Notes: generated by a model not told the origin, from the letters alone. Shown: positions 8,626 to 18,819, counted from the first letter of the stretch. The stretch: DNA of 64,000 bases from Chloracidobacterium sp. (GCA_016706275.1 JADJJY010000002.1:172001-236000), one strand, 5' to 3'. Numbers and translations: made by a program.

Positions 8626-10578
8626 CTAGATTTCTCGTGACAATTTCATATCCTTCGGTTCGGTGATGACAATCGGTACGTGCTCGATTTCAACATTGCT
8701 TGCATCCAGGCCGTAAGCATAATCTTCGCGGACGCTAAACCACCGGCGGAGGAAATAATACGAATGCATTATGAAATTTTGCTTGAACGGCAATTCGTTT
8801 TCGTGACTCAAAAATGAGCTGTGAAGGACGAAACGGATGTCGCCATCGATGTCGAATTTCTCGAGCGCGGGATGGCGACTTGTGATGTTAACTTCCTTGG
8901 TCTCTTGTAAGTCTTTGAGCGCGAGTTCGAAAAAGTAATTCAAACGGGGTTCGATTCGGAAGCCGAGCGTAAACTTAATGAAGTAAACCTCTTCTTTCTC
9001 CACGATGTCCACTTTGTATTTCATCGTGAAAGGTTCATTGTCCGTTTTAACGTGAACAAACCAATAAACATCGGCCCGTTTCGGCGTTCTTTCCAGAACC
9101 GAACGAATCGTTTCCTGTTCGATCTTTTTTGGTGAATCCGAGCTCGTCAGGTAAACGAGGTGCGTCGCATATTGTGGCAAGGTCATATCGTTACTGAGCT
9201 CCGTGAGCGTCTTAAAAAACGGCCCCGTGTCATCCATAACCGTTAATGAACGGCGTACTACTCTGCCTTGATACCAGATCCACATCACCGCAAATAGGAT
9301 GAATCCGATGAAAATCGAGATAAAACCGCCCTCCGGAAATTTCTCGAGATTGGCGATAAAAAATGCCCCTTCAATAACAACAAACACCAGAGTGATCAAT
9401 GCCGTCAAAACGATCGGAACCCGTCGTGAATACAGATAAACAGTCAGCAAAACAGTTGTCATCAGCATCGTCAATGTGACAGCCAAGCCGTAAGCGGCCT
9501 CCATGTTCTTTGATTCGCGGAAATAAAGGACCACAAATATGCAACCCACCATCAACAGCCAGTTGACCTGTGGAATATAAAGCTGCCCGCGAAAATCAGT
9601 CGGATAAAAGATCTTTTGCCGCGACCAAAAATTGAGACGGATCGCTTCGCCAACTAATGTGAAACTTCCGGAGATCAGGGCTTGCGAAGCGATGATCGCC
9701 GCACTTGTCGCTATCAAAATGCCAAATGGTAAGATGACGGGCGGCACGATCGAATAAAATGGCGCCGCTCCTTCGAGTGTCGTTCCGACCTTTGACATCA
9801 ACCACGCCGATTGTCCGGCGTATGACAAAAGCAGGCATATTTTGACGTAGGCCCAACTTATCCGAATGTTGCAGCGTCCAACGTGGCCCATGTCGGCATA
9901 TAGCGCTTCGGCCCCGGTCGTGCAAAGAAAAACGGCTCCGAGCAGGAAGAAGCCATGCGGATAATCCACGATCATCTGATAGGCGTAATACGGATTTAAG
10001 GCTCGCAAAACCGAAAAATCCTGTGCCAGTGACATCAAACCGATGACGCCTATAAAGGTGAACCAGATCATCATCACCGGACCGAAGAGTTTGCCGATCA
10101 GCTGTGTTCCAAACTGCTGGGCGACAAATAGGGCGATCAAGATCGCAATGACGATCGGCACGGTTGGAATGGTCGGTGAATAGATCCGCAGACCTTCGAT
10201 CGCCGATGAAACCGAGATCGGAGCGGTAATAATTCCATCCGCAAGCAAAAACGCTCCACCGATAATTGCGGGGTACACGAGCCAACTTCCCGAGTAACGC
10301 TTGATCAGCGAATAAAGCGAAAAAATTCCGCCTTCACCGTTGTTGTCGGCACGTAGCGAAAGGTAGGCGTATTTGCCGGTCGTTAAAAGTGTCAGCGTCC
10401 AAAAAACAGCCGAGAGTCCCCCCAGTGCAAGAACGGGATCGATCGTCCGCGTTCCCACAATTGCCGACATGGCGTAAAGCGGGGACGTCCCGATGTCGCC
10501 AAAAACGATTCCCAAAGTTACCAAAAAGCCCGCAAAGGTAACTTTATTAATGCGGTGATGCTTATCCGTGTGCGTCAT
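8626..10578 (-). CDS. kup: Kup-family potassium uptake transporter
   Basis: 650 residues. Proton-coupled K+ importer of the inner membrane (KUP/HAK/KT). The first TM segment contains FGDIGTSPLYA, the family hallmark, near residue 27. About twelve hydrophobic segments fill residues 12-440 and are followed by a roughly 200-residue hydrophilic C-terminal domain. Length is typical. It lies 92 bases downstream of the VTT-domain gene on the same strand, so the two probably form one unit; a small hairpin without a T run lies in the gap. Within the island it fits an ion or osmotic stress role. It is the left-most complete gene of the island. Confidence 0.92.
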   Translation of the reverse strand: MTHTDKHHRINKVTFAGFLVTLGIVFGDIGTSPLYAMSAIVGTRTIDPVLALGGLSAVFWTLTLLTTGKYAYLSLRADNNGEGGIFSLYSLIKRYSGSWLVYPAIIGGAFLLADGIITAPISVSSAIEGLRIYSPTIPTVPIVIAILIALFVAQQFGTQLIGKLFGPVMMIWFTFIGVIGLMSLAQDFSVLRALNPYYAYQMIVDYPHGFFLLGAVFLCTTGAEALYADMGHVGRCNIRISWAYVKICLLLSYAGQSAWLMSKVGTTLEGAAPFYSIVPPVILPFGILIATSAAIIASQALISGSFTLVGEAIRLNFWSRQKIFYPTDFRGQLYIPQVNWLLMVGCIFVVLYFRESKNMEAAYGLAVTLTMLMTTVLLTVYLYSRRVPIVLTALITLVFVVIEGAFFIANLEKFPEGGFISIFIGFILFAVMWIWYQGRVVRRSLTVMDDTGPFFKTLTELSNDMTLPQYATHLVYLTSSDSPKKIEQETIRSVLERTPKRADVYWFVHVKTDNEPFTMKYKVDIVEKEEVYFIKFTLGFRIEPRLNYFFELALKDLQETKEVNITSRHPALEKFDIDGDIRFVLHSSFLSHENELPFKQNFIMHSYYFLRRWFSVREDYAYGLDASNVEIEHVPIVITEPKDMKLSREI

Positions 10579-10670
10579 ATTCGAAATATTAACTTAAAAG
10601 GTCCCCTGATACCTGGACTCAGGAGACAATCAGTTCGTGTGAGTTTGGCTTTCGCGGCCGCCCGGCGACC

Positions 10671-11378
10671 TTAGGTTTCTGGGAGACATAGACGCTCGAG
10701 AGCATGTTTGCTGATCGTGCCGATAACCAACACCACAATTATTGTTGCGGCGACCCCAAAGATAAATAACCATGTGTTCTGTTGGTTATCGAATGTCAAT
10801 TCTGAAAGTCCCGCACCTAGAAAAACAACCGCCGAAGAACGCGGTAGCATCCCGACGAAGGTACCGATAACAAACGACTTCATCGGAACACGAGCCGCCG
10901 CCATTAAAAAGTTCGTCAGTGCAAAGGGCATAGCAGGCGATAGCCGTAGCAGCGAGATTATCAATGCCGCTCGCCACACGCTCTGTCCGACCAAGGCCCG
11001 ATAAATCGCTTTCGCTTTTGGATGCGTCTCAAGAACGTGCGGGAGTCTGTCGGAAACAAGACGCGAATGGATCAAGAACGACAACGAAGCCGCCCCTACA
11101 ATACCGGTGATCAAAACGGCGATCCCCAAGTCGAAACTAAAAGTCCAACCTGCAAGTACGCCAACTATATTGGTCGGGAGGAGAGCAAATCCGCAAAATA
11201 ACAGGATTCCCAAGAGATAGATCGGTGTGCCGATTTCCCAGTTCTCGCGGAGCCAATTCCCAAGTGGTTCCGCGAGCAATATCAAAAGCGCACTTCCAAG
11301 TATTGGCAGTACCGTTGTTACGACAGCGATCGGTGTGAGTCTTCCCAACTCTCTGAAATATTGGTAAATTTTCCGCAA
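10671..11378 (-). CDS. TVP38/TMEM64 (VTT-domain, DedA-like) membrane protein
   Basis: 235 residues with five to six predicted TM segments. The core SLLRLSPAMPFALTNFLMAA and the following VIGTFVGMLPRSSAVVFLG match the VTT domain, whose members act in phospholipid scrambling or membrane homeostasis (DedA superfamily). The ATG is at 11378. Upstream on the minus strand, at 11461-11475, is a degenerate sigma-54-like element. The gene probably leads a two-gene unit with kup. The exact substrate is unknown. Confidence 0.85.
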   Translation of the reverse strand: MRKIYQYFRELGRLTPIAVVTTVLPILGSALLILLAEPLGNWLRENWEIGTPIYLLGILLFCGFALLPTNIVGVLAGWTFSFDLGIAVLITGIVGAASLSFLIHSRLVSDRLPHVLETHPKAKAIYRALVGQSVWRAALIISLLRLSPAMPFALTNFLMAAARVPMKSFVIGTFVGMLPRSSAVVFLGAGLSELTFDNQQNTWLFIFGVAATIIVVLVIGTISKHALERLCLPET

Positions 11379-11460
11379 AATTTTCTTCCTTGCTTGATTG
11401 TCCTAAAGGCTTTACTCGGTTGGAGTGCCTCGACCTCGTCGGTGTCGACCGTTCGCGGCG

Positions 11461-11475
11461 GCAAATGTCGTGGCA
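11461..11475 (-). promoter_or_regulatory. Degenerate sigma-54-like promoter upstream of the VTT-kup unit
   Basis: Read on the minus strand, TGCCACG-ACAT-TTGC fits the -24/-12 consensus except that the second G of the -24 GG is C and the base after TTGC is C. The -24 GG is normally important, so activity is doubtful. It is listed because it has the right orientation, 83 bases upstream of the gene, and because three much better sites serve the other units of the island. Confidence 0.25.
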
Positions 11476-11757
11476 GTTATCTCTTTTTATTCCTTAGCGT
11501 AATCAACTTCTCATATCCAAAAGCAACTCGCGTGCCGACAACGATCTGCGGCATAGGTTAGCGGTCTCATGGCTGTCTTCCGAGTGAAGGCCGTGTCCGG
11601 AATGCGACCAATGGCAACTCAACTACCGCACCTTGCAACAGAGGTGTGGCAATTTGGGACTCATCGAAGCACCTAGATCCCTTACTCCCTAACCACCAAA
11701 ATTCCAGAATGCATTGTCTGCGTTGCTCTTTGAGTTCCTTTCCATATTTCGAGGGAC

Positions 11758-11773
11758 TGGCACTCGGCTTGCA
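11758..11773 (+). promoter_or_regulatory. Sigma-54 (-24/-12) promoter for the TerB/amphi-Trp/ion-channel unit
   Basis: TGGCAC-TCGGC-TTGCA matches the consensus TGGCACG-N4-TTGCW at all but one position (G7 to T), with the invariant GG and GC at the right spacing. The predicted start of transcription is near 11784, leaving a leader of about 65 bases before the ATG at 11849. The rest of the 470-base gap 11379-11848 shows no gene; upstream activator sites for the local NtrC-type regulator would be expected here but could not be identified by eye. Confidence 0.85.
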
Positions 11774-11848
11774 TTATCGCGTTCTATAACCGGGAAAGGC
11801 TATTCCGGCGAGAAAGAGCTAACACCTTAAATTTTGAAATAAAGAAAT

Positions 11849-12349
11849 ATGAGCGATTCCTTAAAGAACTTACACAAACCTGGTCTCAATTATTCCTACG
11901 AATGGGATGAAAGCAAATTGCAGCTTTTGTTCCTGGTGCCGCTCGTGCAGACGGCGTGGGCCCATGGAGCTATTGCACGAAGCGAAAAGAACCTGATATT
12001 TGAGGCCGCGCGGGAGGATGAGGTTGACGCACGCAGTCCGCTGAACGATCAACTTGACTACTGGCTAGTATATCAGCCCAGTCGTAAGTTTTTCGTGGAC
12101 TGCCTCGATAGGATCATGGCACTTTTGCAATCTATGACCGTACGCGAACGCGAAGCGTTAAAGACTAAGATCATTAACCGCTGCCGCCGGATCGCTGGAT
12201 CAGCAGGCGGAAACTCTTCGATGGATGTCAGTTCGTTTATTAGCTCCGAAGAGGAGGAAACGCTGGCGGAAATTGCGGATAAATTGGAGATCAGTGCACG
12301 AGATGGTCGCCCGGGTCTGCGGCGAGAGATACAACATGGTTTTCGCTGA
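11849..12349 (+). CDS. TerB-like domain protein (island copy 1)
   Basis: 166 residues, no signal peptide or TM segment, so probably cytoplasmic. The motif LVPLVQTAWAHGAIARSE corresponds to the TerB-family pattern of a hydrophobic helix, AW, an acidic/Gly turn and E. The same pattern occurs twice in the protein at 20903 and once at 22013, which makes these a local family. TerB-type proteins are linked to tellurite and envelope stress responses and are thought to act at the membrane, but no biochemical role can be claimed here. It is the first gene after a sigma-54 promoter and leads a unit with the amphi-Trp and ion-channel genes (gaps 78 and 59 bases). Confidence 0.75.
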   Translation: MSDSLKNLHKPGLNYSYEWDESKLQLLFLVPLVQTAWAHGAIARSEKNLIFEAAREDEVDARSPLNDQLDYWLVYQPSRKFFVDCLDRIMALLQSMTVREREALKTKIINRCRRIAGSAGGNSSMDVSSFISSEEEETLAEIADKLEISARDGRPGLRREIQHGFR

Positions 12350-12427
12350 GGAAATCAAATAGAAAAGGGGAGTAGATAAACCCGAGAGGGTTCGGAGCGA
12401 TTCGTCATTAGGTATAGGAATGAAAAT

Positions 12428-12652
12428 ATGAGCAAAGAGGAAGAACGGGATGTAGAGAAGAGTTATCCAAAATCAGACTTTATTTCAAAACTTCGCCGTC
12501 TTGCGGACTCGCTCGAAAAAGGAGAGCGGTTTGAAATTCAGATTGCGGGTGAAAGGACATACGTTCCGGTTAGAGCAACTTACAGTATCGAGCACGAGCG
12601 AGAAGACGGCCAGGAAGAAATTGAGTTTCAAATAAAGTGGTCAAACAAGTAG
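12428..12652 (+). CDS. Amphi-Trp domain-containing small protein
   Basis: 74 residues, hydrophilic and acidic. The order (SDFISKLRRLADSLEKGE, then FEIQIAGERTYVPVRA and a final EIEFQIKWSNK) matches the amphi-Trp domain, a small conserved domain of unknown function often found near stress genes. It sits between TerB copy 1 and the ion channel on the same strand and is probably transcribed from the sigma-54 promoter at 11758. Confidence 0.8.
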   Translation: MSKEEERDVEKSYPKSDFISKLRRLADSLEKGERFEIQIAGERTYVPVRATYSIEHEREDGQEEIEFQIKWSNK

Positions 12653-12711
12653 CTGGGATTTACGCGAGAGGGCAGAAGTTAGCTTAACGCCATGTCAATT
12701 CGCCAGAAACA

Positions 12712-13524
12712 ATGAACAAGATCATTTCCACACCCGCACCGGACCTACGCGAGAGGGTCCGCATTTTCATCGAGAATCCGCGTTTTGACCAGGCGATCAT
12801 TGCTCTGATCGTGGTGAATGCGATTACGCTTGGCATCGAAACTTCACCCGCGATAGTCGCCCGTTTCGGCGATGTCCTTTACGCCATTGACCGCGCCGTG
12901 CTTGCGGTCTTCGTGGTTGAGTTGCTACTGCGATTTTTCGTCTATCGCCGACGCTACTTCCACGAACCGTGGCGGGTGTTCGATTTTGTGATCGTCGGGA
13001 TCGCGTTGATGCCCGCGAGCGGTGCCTTTAGTGTCTTACGCTCCTTGCGTGTGCTGCGTGTGCTGCGGCTGATCTCGATGGTGCCCTCGATGCGCCGGGT
13101 GGTCAACGCCCTGCTAACGGCTATGCCGGGCATGGCGTCGATCGTCGGCCTGATGGCTCTTGTGCTCTACGTGTCGGCGGTGATGGCCACGAAACTGTTC
13201 GGCGGAATCGCGCCGGAGTTCTTCGGCAGTCTCGGATCCTCGCTGTTCACGCTTTTCCAAATCATGACCGTGGAGGGATGGCCCGATATTGCCCGCGGGG
13301 TGATGGACCAATCGCCGTATGCATGGATATTCTTTGTCACCTACCTGCTGATCGCCACTTTCATGGTGTTAAACCTTTTCATCGCCGTGGTTGTCAACGC
13401 CATGCAATCGCAGGTCGCAGAGGAACTAAAGGGAGCGGAAGAGATTCACACCCAGCTGATCCTCGATGAGGTGCGCGCGTTGAGAGGCGAAATAGAGCAG
13501 CTGCGTGGGTATCCCAAATCGTGA
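12712..13524 (+). CDS. Voltage-gated-type ion channel (bacterial Nav-like)
   Basis: 270 residues. Six-TM voltage-gated channel subunit. S4 is seen near residues 104-127 as SLRVLRVLRLISMVPSMRR, with Arg every third residue. The pore loop LFQIMTVEGWPD has a TVEGW filter (T186 to W190) close to the TLESW of BacNav sodium channels; the Glu is retained and Ser is Gly, which could change selectivity. The C-terminal 40 residues (EEIHTQLILDEVRALRGEIE) form the tetramerising coiled coil. The gene is much more GC-rich than its neighbours: 112 of 180 bases at 13021-13200 are G or C, against 26 of 60 in TerB copy 1 at 11881-11940. This suggests separate acquisition. Confidence 0.88.
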   Translation: MNKIISTPAPDLRERVRIFIENPRFDQAIIALIVVNAITLGIETSPAIVARFGDVLYAIDRAVLAVFVVELLLRFFVYRRRYFHEPWRVFDFVIVGIALMPASGAFSVLRSLRVLRVLRLISMVPSMRRVVNALLTAMPGMASIVGLMALVLYVSAVMATKLFGGIAPEFFGSLGSSLFTLFQIMTVEGWPDIARGVMDQSPYAWIFFVTYLLIATFMVLNLFIAVVVNAMQSQVAEELKGAEEIHTQLILDEVRALRGEIEQLRGYPKS

Positions 13525-13633
13525 TCTCATCGCAGTGAAAATGTCGGCCTTTAGGGTGCTCCAAGTTTCCGCAACCTGTTTGCGATGGGCTTCTTTTTTC
13601 ACGGACTCACGACCGCTATCCACCGGTCATAAA

Positions 13634-14083
13634 CTATCTGAAAAAGCTCAACGTAAAGATCCAAAAAAGCAAGATCGCAGTCAACCCTCCTACACCATCA
13701 AGGGCAACGTCAGAAAGCGAACCAACTCGATCTGGGCTAAAACACTGCCGCCCCTCATCAACGGCAGCAACAGCCATAACGATCGCAAAGCTAAGAAGGT
13801 GCCAGAGTGTTGCCAGGAAATGCAGCGATGAACTATAAAGAGCGATCGAAGCCAATAGCCCGAGAACCGCATAACCAAAAAAATGCAACAGCTTTCGAAC
13901 GCATAGGTAATGATTCGTAAGCGTTACTTGGTCGGATCGAGGAAACAAGAGCCTAAGAAGAGGAACAAAATAAGGTAGGGTTCGCGAAAATGAACCCTTG
14001 CTCGACGAAAAATAGAAAATTCCGGCAATCCACATTATCAAAGGGGTAAAGAGCCAAATACTTTCGTTCCTGAAAAACGCCAT
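13634..14083 (-). CDS. VanZ-like family membrane protein
   Basis: 149 residues with four hydrophobic segments. The signature of VanZ-like proteins is present: KLLHFFGYAVLGLL, then DEGRQCFSPDRVGSLSDVAL and LDGVGG. VanZ confers low-level teicoplanin resistance in enterococci, but most relatives have no known role. It follows the UPF0182 gene by 46 bases on the same strand and is probably co-transcribed with it from the sigma-54 promoter at 17072. The gene ends tail-to-tail with the ion channel; no obvious terminator lies in the 109-base gap. Confidence 0.82.
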   Translation of the reverse strand: MAFFRNESIWLFTPLIMWIAGIFYFSSSKGSFSRTLPYFVPLLRLLFPRSDQVTLTNHYLCVRKLLHFFGYAVLGLLASIALYSSSLHFLATLWHLLSFAIVMAVAAVDEGRQCFSPDRVGSLSDVALDGVGGLTAILLFWIFTLSFFR

Positions 14084-14129
14084 AGGGTCTTAAGATAAAT
14101 CAATTTTCCTTTCTTCGGCCTCAGCGGTA

Positions 14130-16943
14130 TTAGCGCTTAAGTGCAGACAATTTTTCGAGTGTTTCGCCGAGCCGCTTGATCTCCTCTCCGTATTTCGCCC
14201 AGTCGCCCGCCCGCTGAGCTTCGAGAGCCAGTTGGTATTGCTGTTTAGCCTGTCCAAGTAGGTCTGAGGAGTCGACCGTCGGTTCCGTCGGGCCTGCGCC
14301 ACTTGGTGGTTTTGTTTCGCCCACAGGTTTCGGCTTCGTTTCATCGCCGAAAAGCCGGGCCATACTTTTTTCGAGTGTCTCCTCCATCACAGTGCGGTTA
14401 TCGCTTGCAACAATCACGCGCCGCAGCTCGGGGATCTTGCCGTTTTCGGCCCGCAGATAGAGCGGTTGAACGTAGATTAAAGATTCTTTGATCGGGATCA
14501 CCATCAAGGTTCCAAAGATCACACGTGAGCCGCGTTGATTCCAGAGGGATAATTGCCTTGAGATCTCCGGGTCTTGGTTGATACGAGCGACGACTTGTTT
14601 CGGGCCATAGACGAGCTGCTGTTTCGGGAATCGATACGCCGCGAGTTTGCCGTAGTTTTCGCCGTCTGACCGGGCGACCATCCACGCCGCTAGATTGTCT
14701 TTGCGTTGCGGTGTGAATGGCAGCATGAGGATAAACTCTTCTTTCTGCTCACCTGGCAATTTCATTATCGTGTAGTACGGCTCCATCGATCTGGCTTCTT
14801 CTTTATCATTGGCGCCGGATGTCTGGGCTATGGTCCATTGATCTTCCTTATTATAAAACTCCTGCGGCTCGTTCATTTGATAAGTCGCAAAGACCTTGGC
14901 CTGCATAAGGAAGATGTCTTCCGGATAACGCATATGCGCTCGTAAGCTTTCAGGCATTTCGGCCAACGGTTTCAACGTGTTGGGGAATACGCGGGCGTAT
15001 GTTTGGATTATTGGATCCTTCGGATCCGATATGTAGAGATTTACAGTGCCATGATAGGCGTCAATCGTGGCTTTTACGGAATTTCGAATGTAGTTGATGC
15101 CATCGACCGGTTGTGAATAAGGATAACGGTTGGTTGTTGTATAGGCGTCTGCGATCCAGAATAGCTTACCCTCGTTGATAACGAGGTACGGGTCGTTGTC
15201 AAACCTTAGGTAGGGCGCAACCTTTTGCAAACGCTCGCGGATGTTGCGTATCTGGACGACCTTACTCTCGGCGGTCAAATCGTCTGAAAGCAGCACTTTT
15301 AGATCGCCAAATCGTGTAGCGAATAATAATTGGCTAAATGTCGAACCGATCGGGATACCGCCGTCGCCCGAATAATTGAGAAAGACGTTCTGTTCCCCGG
15401 CCGGATGGCTAAACTCCGCGGTCTTGGTGTTAACGTAAATGCGTTCATTCGACATTTCACCGAAATAGATCTCCGGCCGGTCGATCTTAAGTTCCGGCAC
15501 AGTTACAGTCGGCGGTATGTCTTTGACGAACAATTCGGGCATCCCTTCGGCTGTGACTTTATCAACCGGTCCAACCGCTGCGCCATAGCCGTGGGTGAAG
15601 GTCAGATGCTCATTGATCCAGTTTTGGTTCGGGAGGCTGGCAGCGTTCAATTCACGCGGACTGATCATCACCTGCTGCATCTCGCCATTGATTTGGTACC
15701 GATCATTGTCAACCGATTGGAATTCGTAGTAAGTGCGAATCTCCTGGATCTGCGCGAAGGTATCAAGTAGGGGTTGTGTGTCCCAGAGGCGGATATTGCT
15801 AATTGTCCGCTGATTCTCCCGAATGTCCGCAGCAGTCAGCGTTTGGCTACCCGAAAGCTCGCGTTCCTCGACACTATTTATTGCGTAAGCTGTCCTGGTC
15901 GCTTCGATATTGTGGCGGATAAACTCAGTTTCCTTGCCCAATTCGTTTGGAGCAACGGAAAAACGCTGTACGAACGCCGGATAGGCAAAACTGGCGAGCC
16001 AGACGAGTGCCAGCACCGATAGGCCTGTCCATAGCCAGCCGAGCCCTTTGCGAAAGATACAGACGAATGTGAAGATCGCCGCTAGAGCCCCGGTTGCCAT
16101 CTGCGCCCACAAAAGCGGCAAAACTGCGTTGACATCTGTGAAACTCGCGCCAAGAAACGAACCGTCGTTCATTAACAGAAGATTTGGCATCGCCAGAAAA
16201 GATTTCCCTGCAATGAGCAGAAAAAATACCCCCAACAAAGCAAGAATATGGCCCCGTCCGGCGCGAGGAAATTCAAACTTACTCATTTTGCCGGTAGTTT
16301 TGTTGATCTCGATCTTCGCGGATCCCAGATAGACAGCGGCAGCACCGACAAGATTGACAACCAATAATGTCAGTAACAAAGCTGAAAGACTGTCCAGCAC
16401 GGGCAGAGTGAATACATAAAACGCGATGTCGTATCCGAAGATAGGATCAGCCGAGCCGAAGGGAACTTGGTATAAATAACGCAGGAAAGTTTCGCCTAAA
16501 CCCCAGCCTGTCAAAGCCCCCAGCAGTCCGACTATTATTCCCACCGGAATCGGGGCGTACTGTAGGATGGTCGAAAGCGGTGGTGGCTGGGCAGAGCTCA
16601 GCGCAATTTTGACGTCTTCATCCGATTCATAAATTATCTCTGGCGGTTCGGGACTCCGCCCGACCGCCAGGCGCAAATTGACGAAAGTCAAAACGCCCGC
16701 TGCAACTCCGATTATGAGGGCTGAAACTAAGCCCGCAGTTAGCATTGTGCTTAAGACATTTTTGAAGCCGACGCTCGAAAACCATAAGTAATCTGTGTAA
16801 AACCGAGCGAAAACAAACCACGCGCCCGTCGCCAGTATGATTCCCGGAACAACCAGCCAAAATTTGGACAACTTTAGTTCCCCACTCTTTCGGGGATTCG
16901 ACTCGCCATCACTGTCAATACCACTCAAGATTTTGCTCACCAT
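14130..16943 (-). CDS. UPF0182 family large membrane protein
   Basis: 937 residues. The N-terminal third has about seven TM segments (the first near [19 protein letters not shown]). It is followed by a long soluble part with [39 protein letters not shown] and [19 protein letters not shown], all typical of UPF0182 (COG1615). The tail is a proline-rich stretch and a short helical segment. The biochemical role is not known. A GAGGAGG ribosome-binding sequence (16956-16962) lies 12 bases before the ATG and also precedes a five-codon frame (ATG at 16954) whose stop overlaps this start. A sigma-54 promoter lies about 130 bases upstream. Confidence 0.88.
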   Translation of the reverse strand: MVSKILSGIDSDGESNPRKSGELKLSKFWLVVPGIILATGAWFVFARFYTDYLWFSSVGFKNVLSTMLTAGLVSALIIGVAAGVLTFVNLRLAVGRSPEPPEIIYESDEDVKIALSSAQPPPLSTILQYAPIPVGIIVGLLGALTGWGLGETFLRYLYQVPFGSADPIFGYDIAFYVFTLPVLDSLSALLLTLLVVNLVGAAAVYLGSAKIEINKTTGKMSKFEFPRAGRGHILALLGVFFLLIAGKSFLAMPNLLLMNDGSFLGASFTDVNAVLPLLWAQMATGALAAIFTFVCIFRKGLGWLWTGLSVLALVWLASFAYPAFVQRFSVAPNELGKETEFIRHNIEATRTAYAINSVEERELSGSQTLTAADIRENQRTISNIRLWDTQPLLDTFAQIQEIRTYYEFQSVDNDRYQINGEMQQVMISPRELNAASLPNQNWINEHLTFTHGYGAAVGPVDKVTAEGMPELFVKDIPPTVTVPELKIDRPEIYFGEMSNERIYVNTKTAEFSHPAGEQNVFLNYSGDGGIPIGSTFSQLLFATRFGDLKVLLSDDLTAESKVVQIRNIRERLQKVAPYLRFDNDPYLVINEGKLFWIADAYTTTNRYPYSQPVDGINYIRNSVKATIDAYHGTVNLYISDPKDPIIQTYARVFPNTLKPLAEMPESLRAHMRYPEDIFLMQAKVFATYQMNEPQEFYNKEDQWTIAQTSGANDKEEARSMEPYYTIMKLPGEQKEEFILMLPFTPQRKDNLAAWMVARSDGENYGKLAAYRFPKQQLVYGPKQVVARINQDPEISRQLSLWNQRGSRVIFGTLMVIPIKESLIYVQPLYLRAENGKIPELRRVIVASDNRTVMEETLEKSMARLFGDETKPKPVGETKPPSGAGPTEPTVDSSDLLGQAKQQYQLALEAQRAGDWAKYGEEIKRLGETLEKLSALKR

Positions 16944-17433
16944 AACTTGCTCATGCCTCCTCGCACCAGAAAGAACCGTCTTACAAATTTGAATAGAGCC
17001 ACTTTTTCTTCGCTTGCGTTCATTTGCCTGTAGTTTCTGGTGTGTTCCGACGGCTCTTCTAATGACCAGAATGCAAGCGTCGTACCACGTTCCCTCGTGT
17101 TACTAACTTATCCCTTGATATCGATGAAAGATGGTTACAACAGAGAATTGACGGAGGAATTTTAGATGTTCTGATGCATCAGACGCGAAAAACAAAAAGC
17201 CGGTTATTTCAGTCACGATCTTTTTTGACGTTGAGATTGTCCCAGTTCACCTCAATGCTGGGCCGGAAAGAAACAGCGGTGGATCAATCAAACATAGATC
17301 TTGAATTTAGCTTTTCCGAGGCTTCGATCTGCTTGCCCACCACAGCCCGAAAGAGCGGCGTTACACATCAAAACAACGGGGACTTGCGAATTGGTTTTGA
17401 TTTCGTTTCCATAAATACTCAGAAACTGGCTGG
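16944..17433. other. Regulatory gap between UPF0182 and the response regulator
   Basis: 490 bases without a supported gene. It contains the leader of the UPF0182 gene with its short upstream frame, the sigma-54 promoter at 17072-17087 and, presumably, upstream activator sites. A frame of 87 codons at 17174-17437 was judged unconvincing. Confidence 0.5.
17072..17087 (-). promoter_or_regulatory. Sigma-54 (-24/-12) promoter for the UPF0182-VanZ unit
   Basis: On the minus strand the sequence is TGGTACG-ACGC-TTGCA, identical to the consensus TGGCACG-N4-TTGCW except C4 to T, with GG and GC in place. Predicted transcription starts near 17061, giving a leader of about 118 bases that includes the GAGGAGG and the five-codon frame. 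Confidence 0.82.
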
Positions 17434-18819
17434 CTAGTCTTTTTGATTCTGTAGATCAGGGTTGCTTTCACGATACTCGTCTAGTTTGCGGTAAAGCGTT
17501 TTACGGTCTAAGCCGAGCGTTTCGGCCGCTCGCGATTTGTTACCACCTGATTCACTAAGAACCTCCAATATATATTCGCGTTCCAGGTCAGCAAGCGTCA
17601 AGCGTTTCGATTTTGCGGTGGCAAGAATTGCGGCTGTTTGACTGCTCGCCTCTCGTATTCGTTCTGGCAAGTCCTCGATCGTCAAAATCGGGCCGCGTGC
17701 CAGAGCAACCGCTCTTTCAATTGTGTTTTCCAATTCGCGCACATTACCTTGCCACGAATACACCGTCAGCAGCGCGAGCGTTTCAGGCGTGATCGAACGC
17801 GGTGCGGTGTTTTGCTTTTTTGCGATCTTTGCCAAAAAATGTTCGACCAACAGGGGAATGTCAAAGGCACGAGTTCGCAGGGGCGGGACAGAGAGATTAA
17901 TAACATTGATGCGCCAATATAGATCTTCCCGAAATTCTCCGCTTGCCACCGCTTTCTCCAAATCACGGTTGCTTGCCGCGATCAAACGCACGTCAACCTG
18001 CCTTTCCCTATTGTCACCGACTCGGCGTATCGTGCTTTCCTGCAAGACTCGCAATAGTTTCGGCTGTATGTTGAGAGGTAATTCTCCGATTTCATCCAGA
18101 AAAAGGGTTCCACCGTCGGCGGTTTCAAACAAACCCGCTCGCGCCTGCCGAGCTCCAGTGAATGCTTGTCCGGTATGTCCGAAAAGTTCTGATTCGACCA
18201 ATTCCACCGGAATCGCGGCGCAGTTGACCGCGACAAACTCTTTCCTGCTGCGGGTCGAGGCGTCATGAACCGCTCGGGCGACGAGTTCTTTGCCCGTCCC
18301 GCTCTCGCCTGTGATCAAGATGTTGCTATCGGAAGGTCCAGCGCGGCTGATAATATCCTGGAGTTCGCGCATCGGGCGCGATGCTCCGATGATTCGGGTG
18401 TCCAAAGCCGGAATCTCGCGGAGCAGCATGGCATGAGCTCTGGCGGCGGCCGTCTGCATTAGAGCACCGGTGACAACTTCCAGTAAGTCTTTTGTCGCAA
18501 ACGGCTTGGTTAGATACGAATATGCTCCTTGTTTGACCATTTCGACCGCATTTTCGACCGAGCCGAAGGCTGTTATGACTATGACCGGAGTTTCTGGGCG
18601 GCTCTGGCGCACCTTCACCAAAAGCTCGTCGCCTTTGAGTTCAGGCATCTGCAGGTCGGTTATGACCAAATCAATCTGTTCCTGCAAGTTTTCGATGTGA
18701 GCGAGAGCAAAACGCCCGTTTACCGCGGCAACAACTTCAAAATCCACTTCGGTCAGGACTTCTTCGAGTAGCTCACGCATGTCGGCATCGTCTTCGACAA
18801 TCAAAATTCGCTCATTCAT
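17434..18819 (-). CDS. Sigma-54-dependent response regulator (NtrC family)
   Basis: 461 residues. The receiver domain (1-120) has acidic residues EDDAD at 9-13, the phospho-acceptor D55 in LVITDLQMP and a conserved K in YLTKPF. The AAA+ domain follows, with Walker A GESGTGKE, Walker [11 protein letters not shown] and arginine-finger region intact. The C-terminal Fis-type HTH reads [20 protein letters not shown]. The sigma-54-contacting loop, normally GAFTGA, is QAFTGA here (HTGQAFTGA), an unusual first residue. The start overlaps the stop of the histidine kinase by ATGA, so the pair is translationally coupled. Three sigma-54 promoters within 6.5 kb on either side make it the likely activator of the island. 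Confidence 0.94.
   Translation of the reverse strand: MNERILIVEDDADMRELLEEVLTEVDFEVVAAVNGRFALAHIENLQEQIDLVITDLQMPELKGDELLVKVRQSRPETPVIVITAFGSVENAVEMVKQGAYSYLTKPFATKDLLEVVTGALMQTAAARAHAMLLREIPALDTRIIGASRPMRELQDIISRAGPSDSNILITGESGTGKELVARAVHDASTRSRKEFVAVNCAAIPVELVESELFGHTGQAFTGARQARAGLFETADGGTLFLDEIGELPLNIQPKLLRVLQESTIRRVGDNRERQVDVRLIAASNRDLEKAVASGEFREDLYWRINVINLSVPPLRTRAFDIPLLVEHFLAKIAKKQNTAPRSITPETLALLTVYSWQGNVRELENTIERAVALARGPILTIEDLPERIREASSQTAAILATAKSKRLTLADLEREYILEVLSESGGNKSRAAETLGLDRKTLYRKLDEYRESNPDLQNQKD

Noticed and set aside
11636..17145. The 8-mer CAACAGAG upstream of two sigma-54 promoters (11636-11643 and 17138-17145) as a possible activator-binding site
   Set aside because: The spacing to each promoter differs, the third promoter lacks it, and an 8-mer can recur by chance. 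A motif search on more islands would be needed.
17174..17437. An 87-codon open frame between the UPF0182 promoter and the response regulator
   Set aside because: The ribosome-binding sequence GGAGG is too far from its ATG, the translated sequence has no recognised family, and it overlaps the end of the response regulator gene in the opposite direction.
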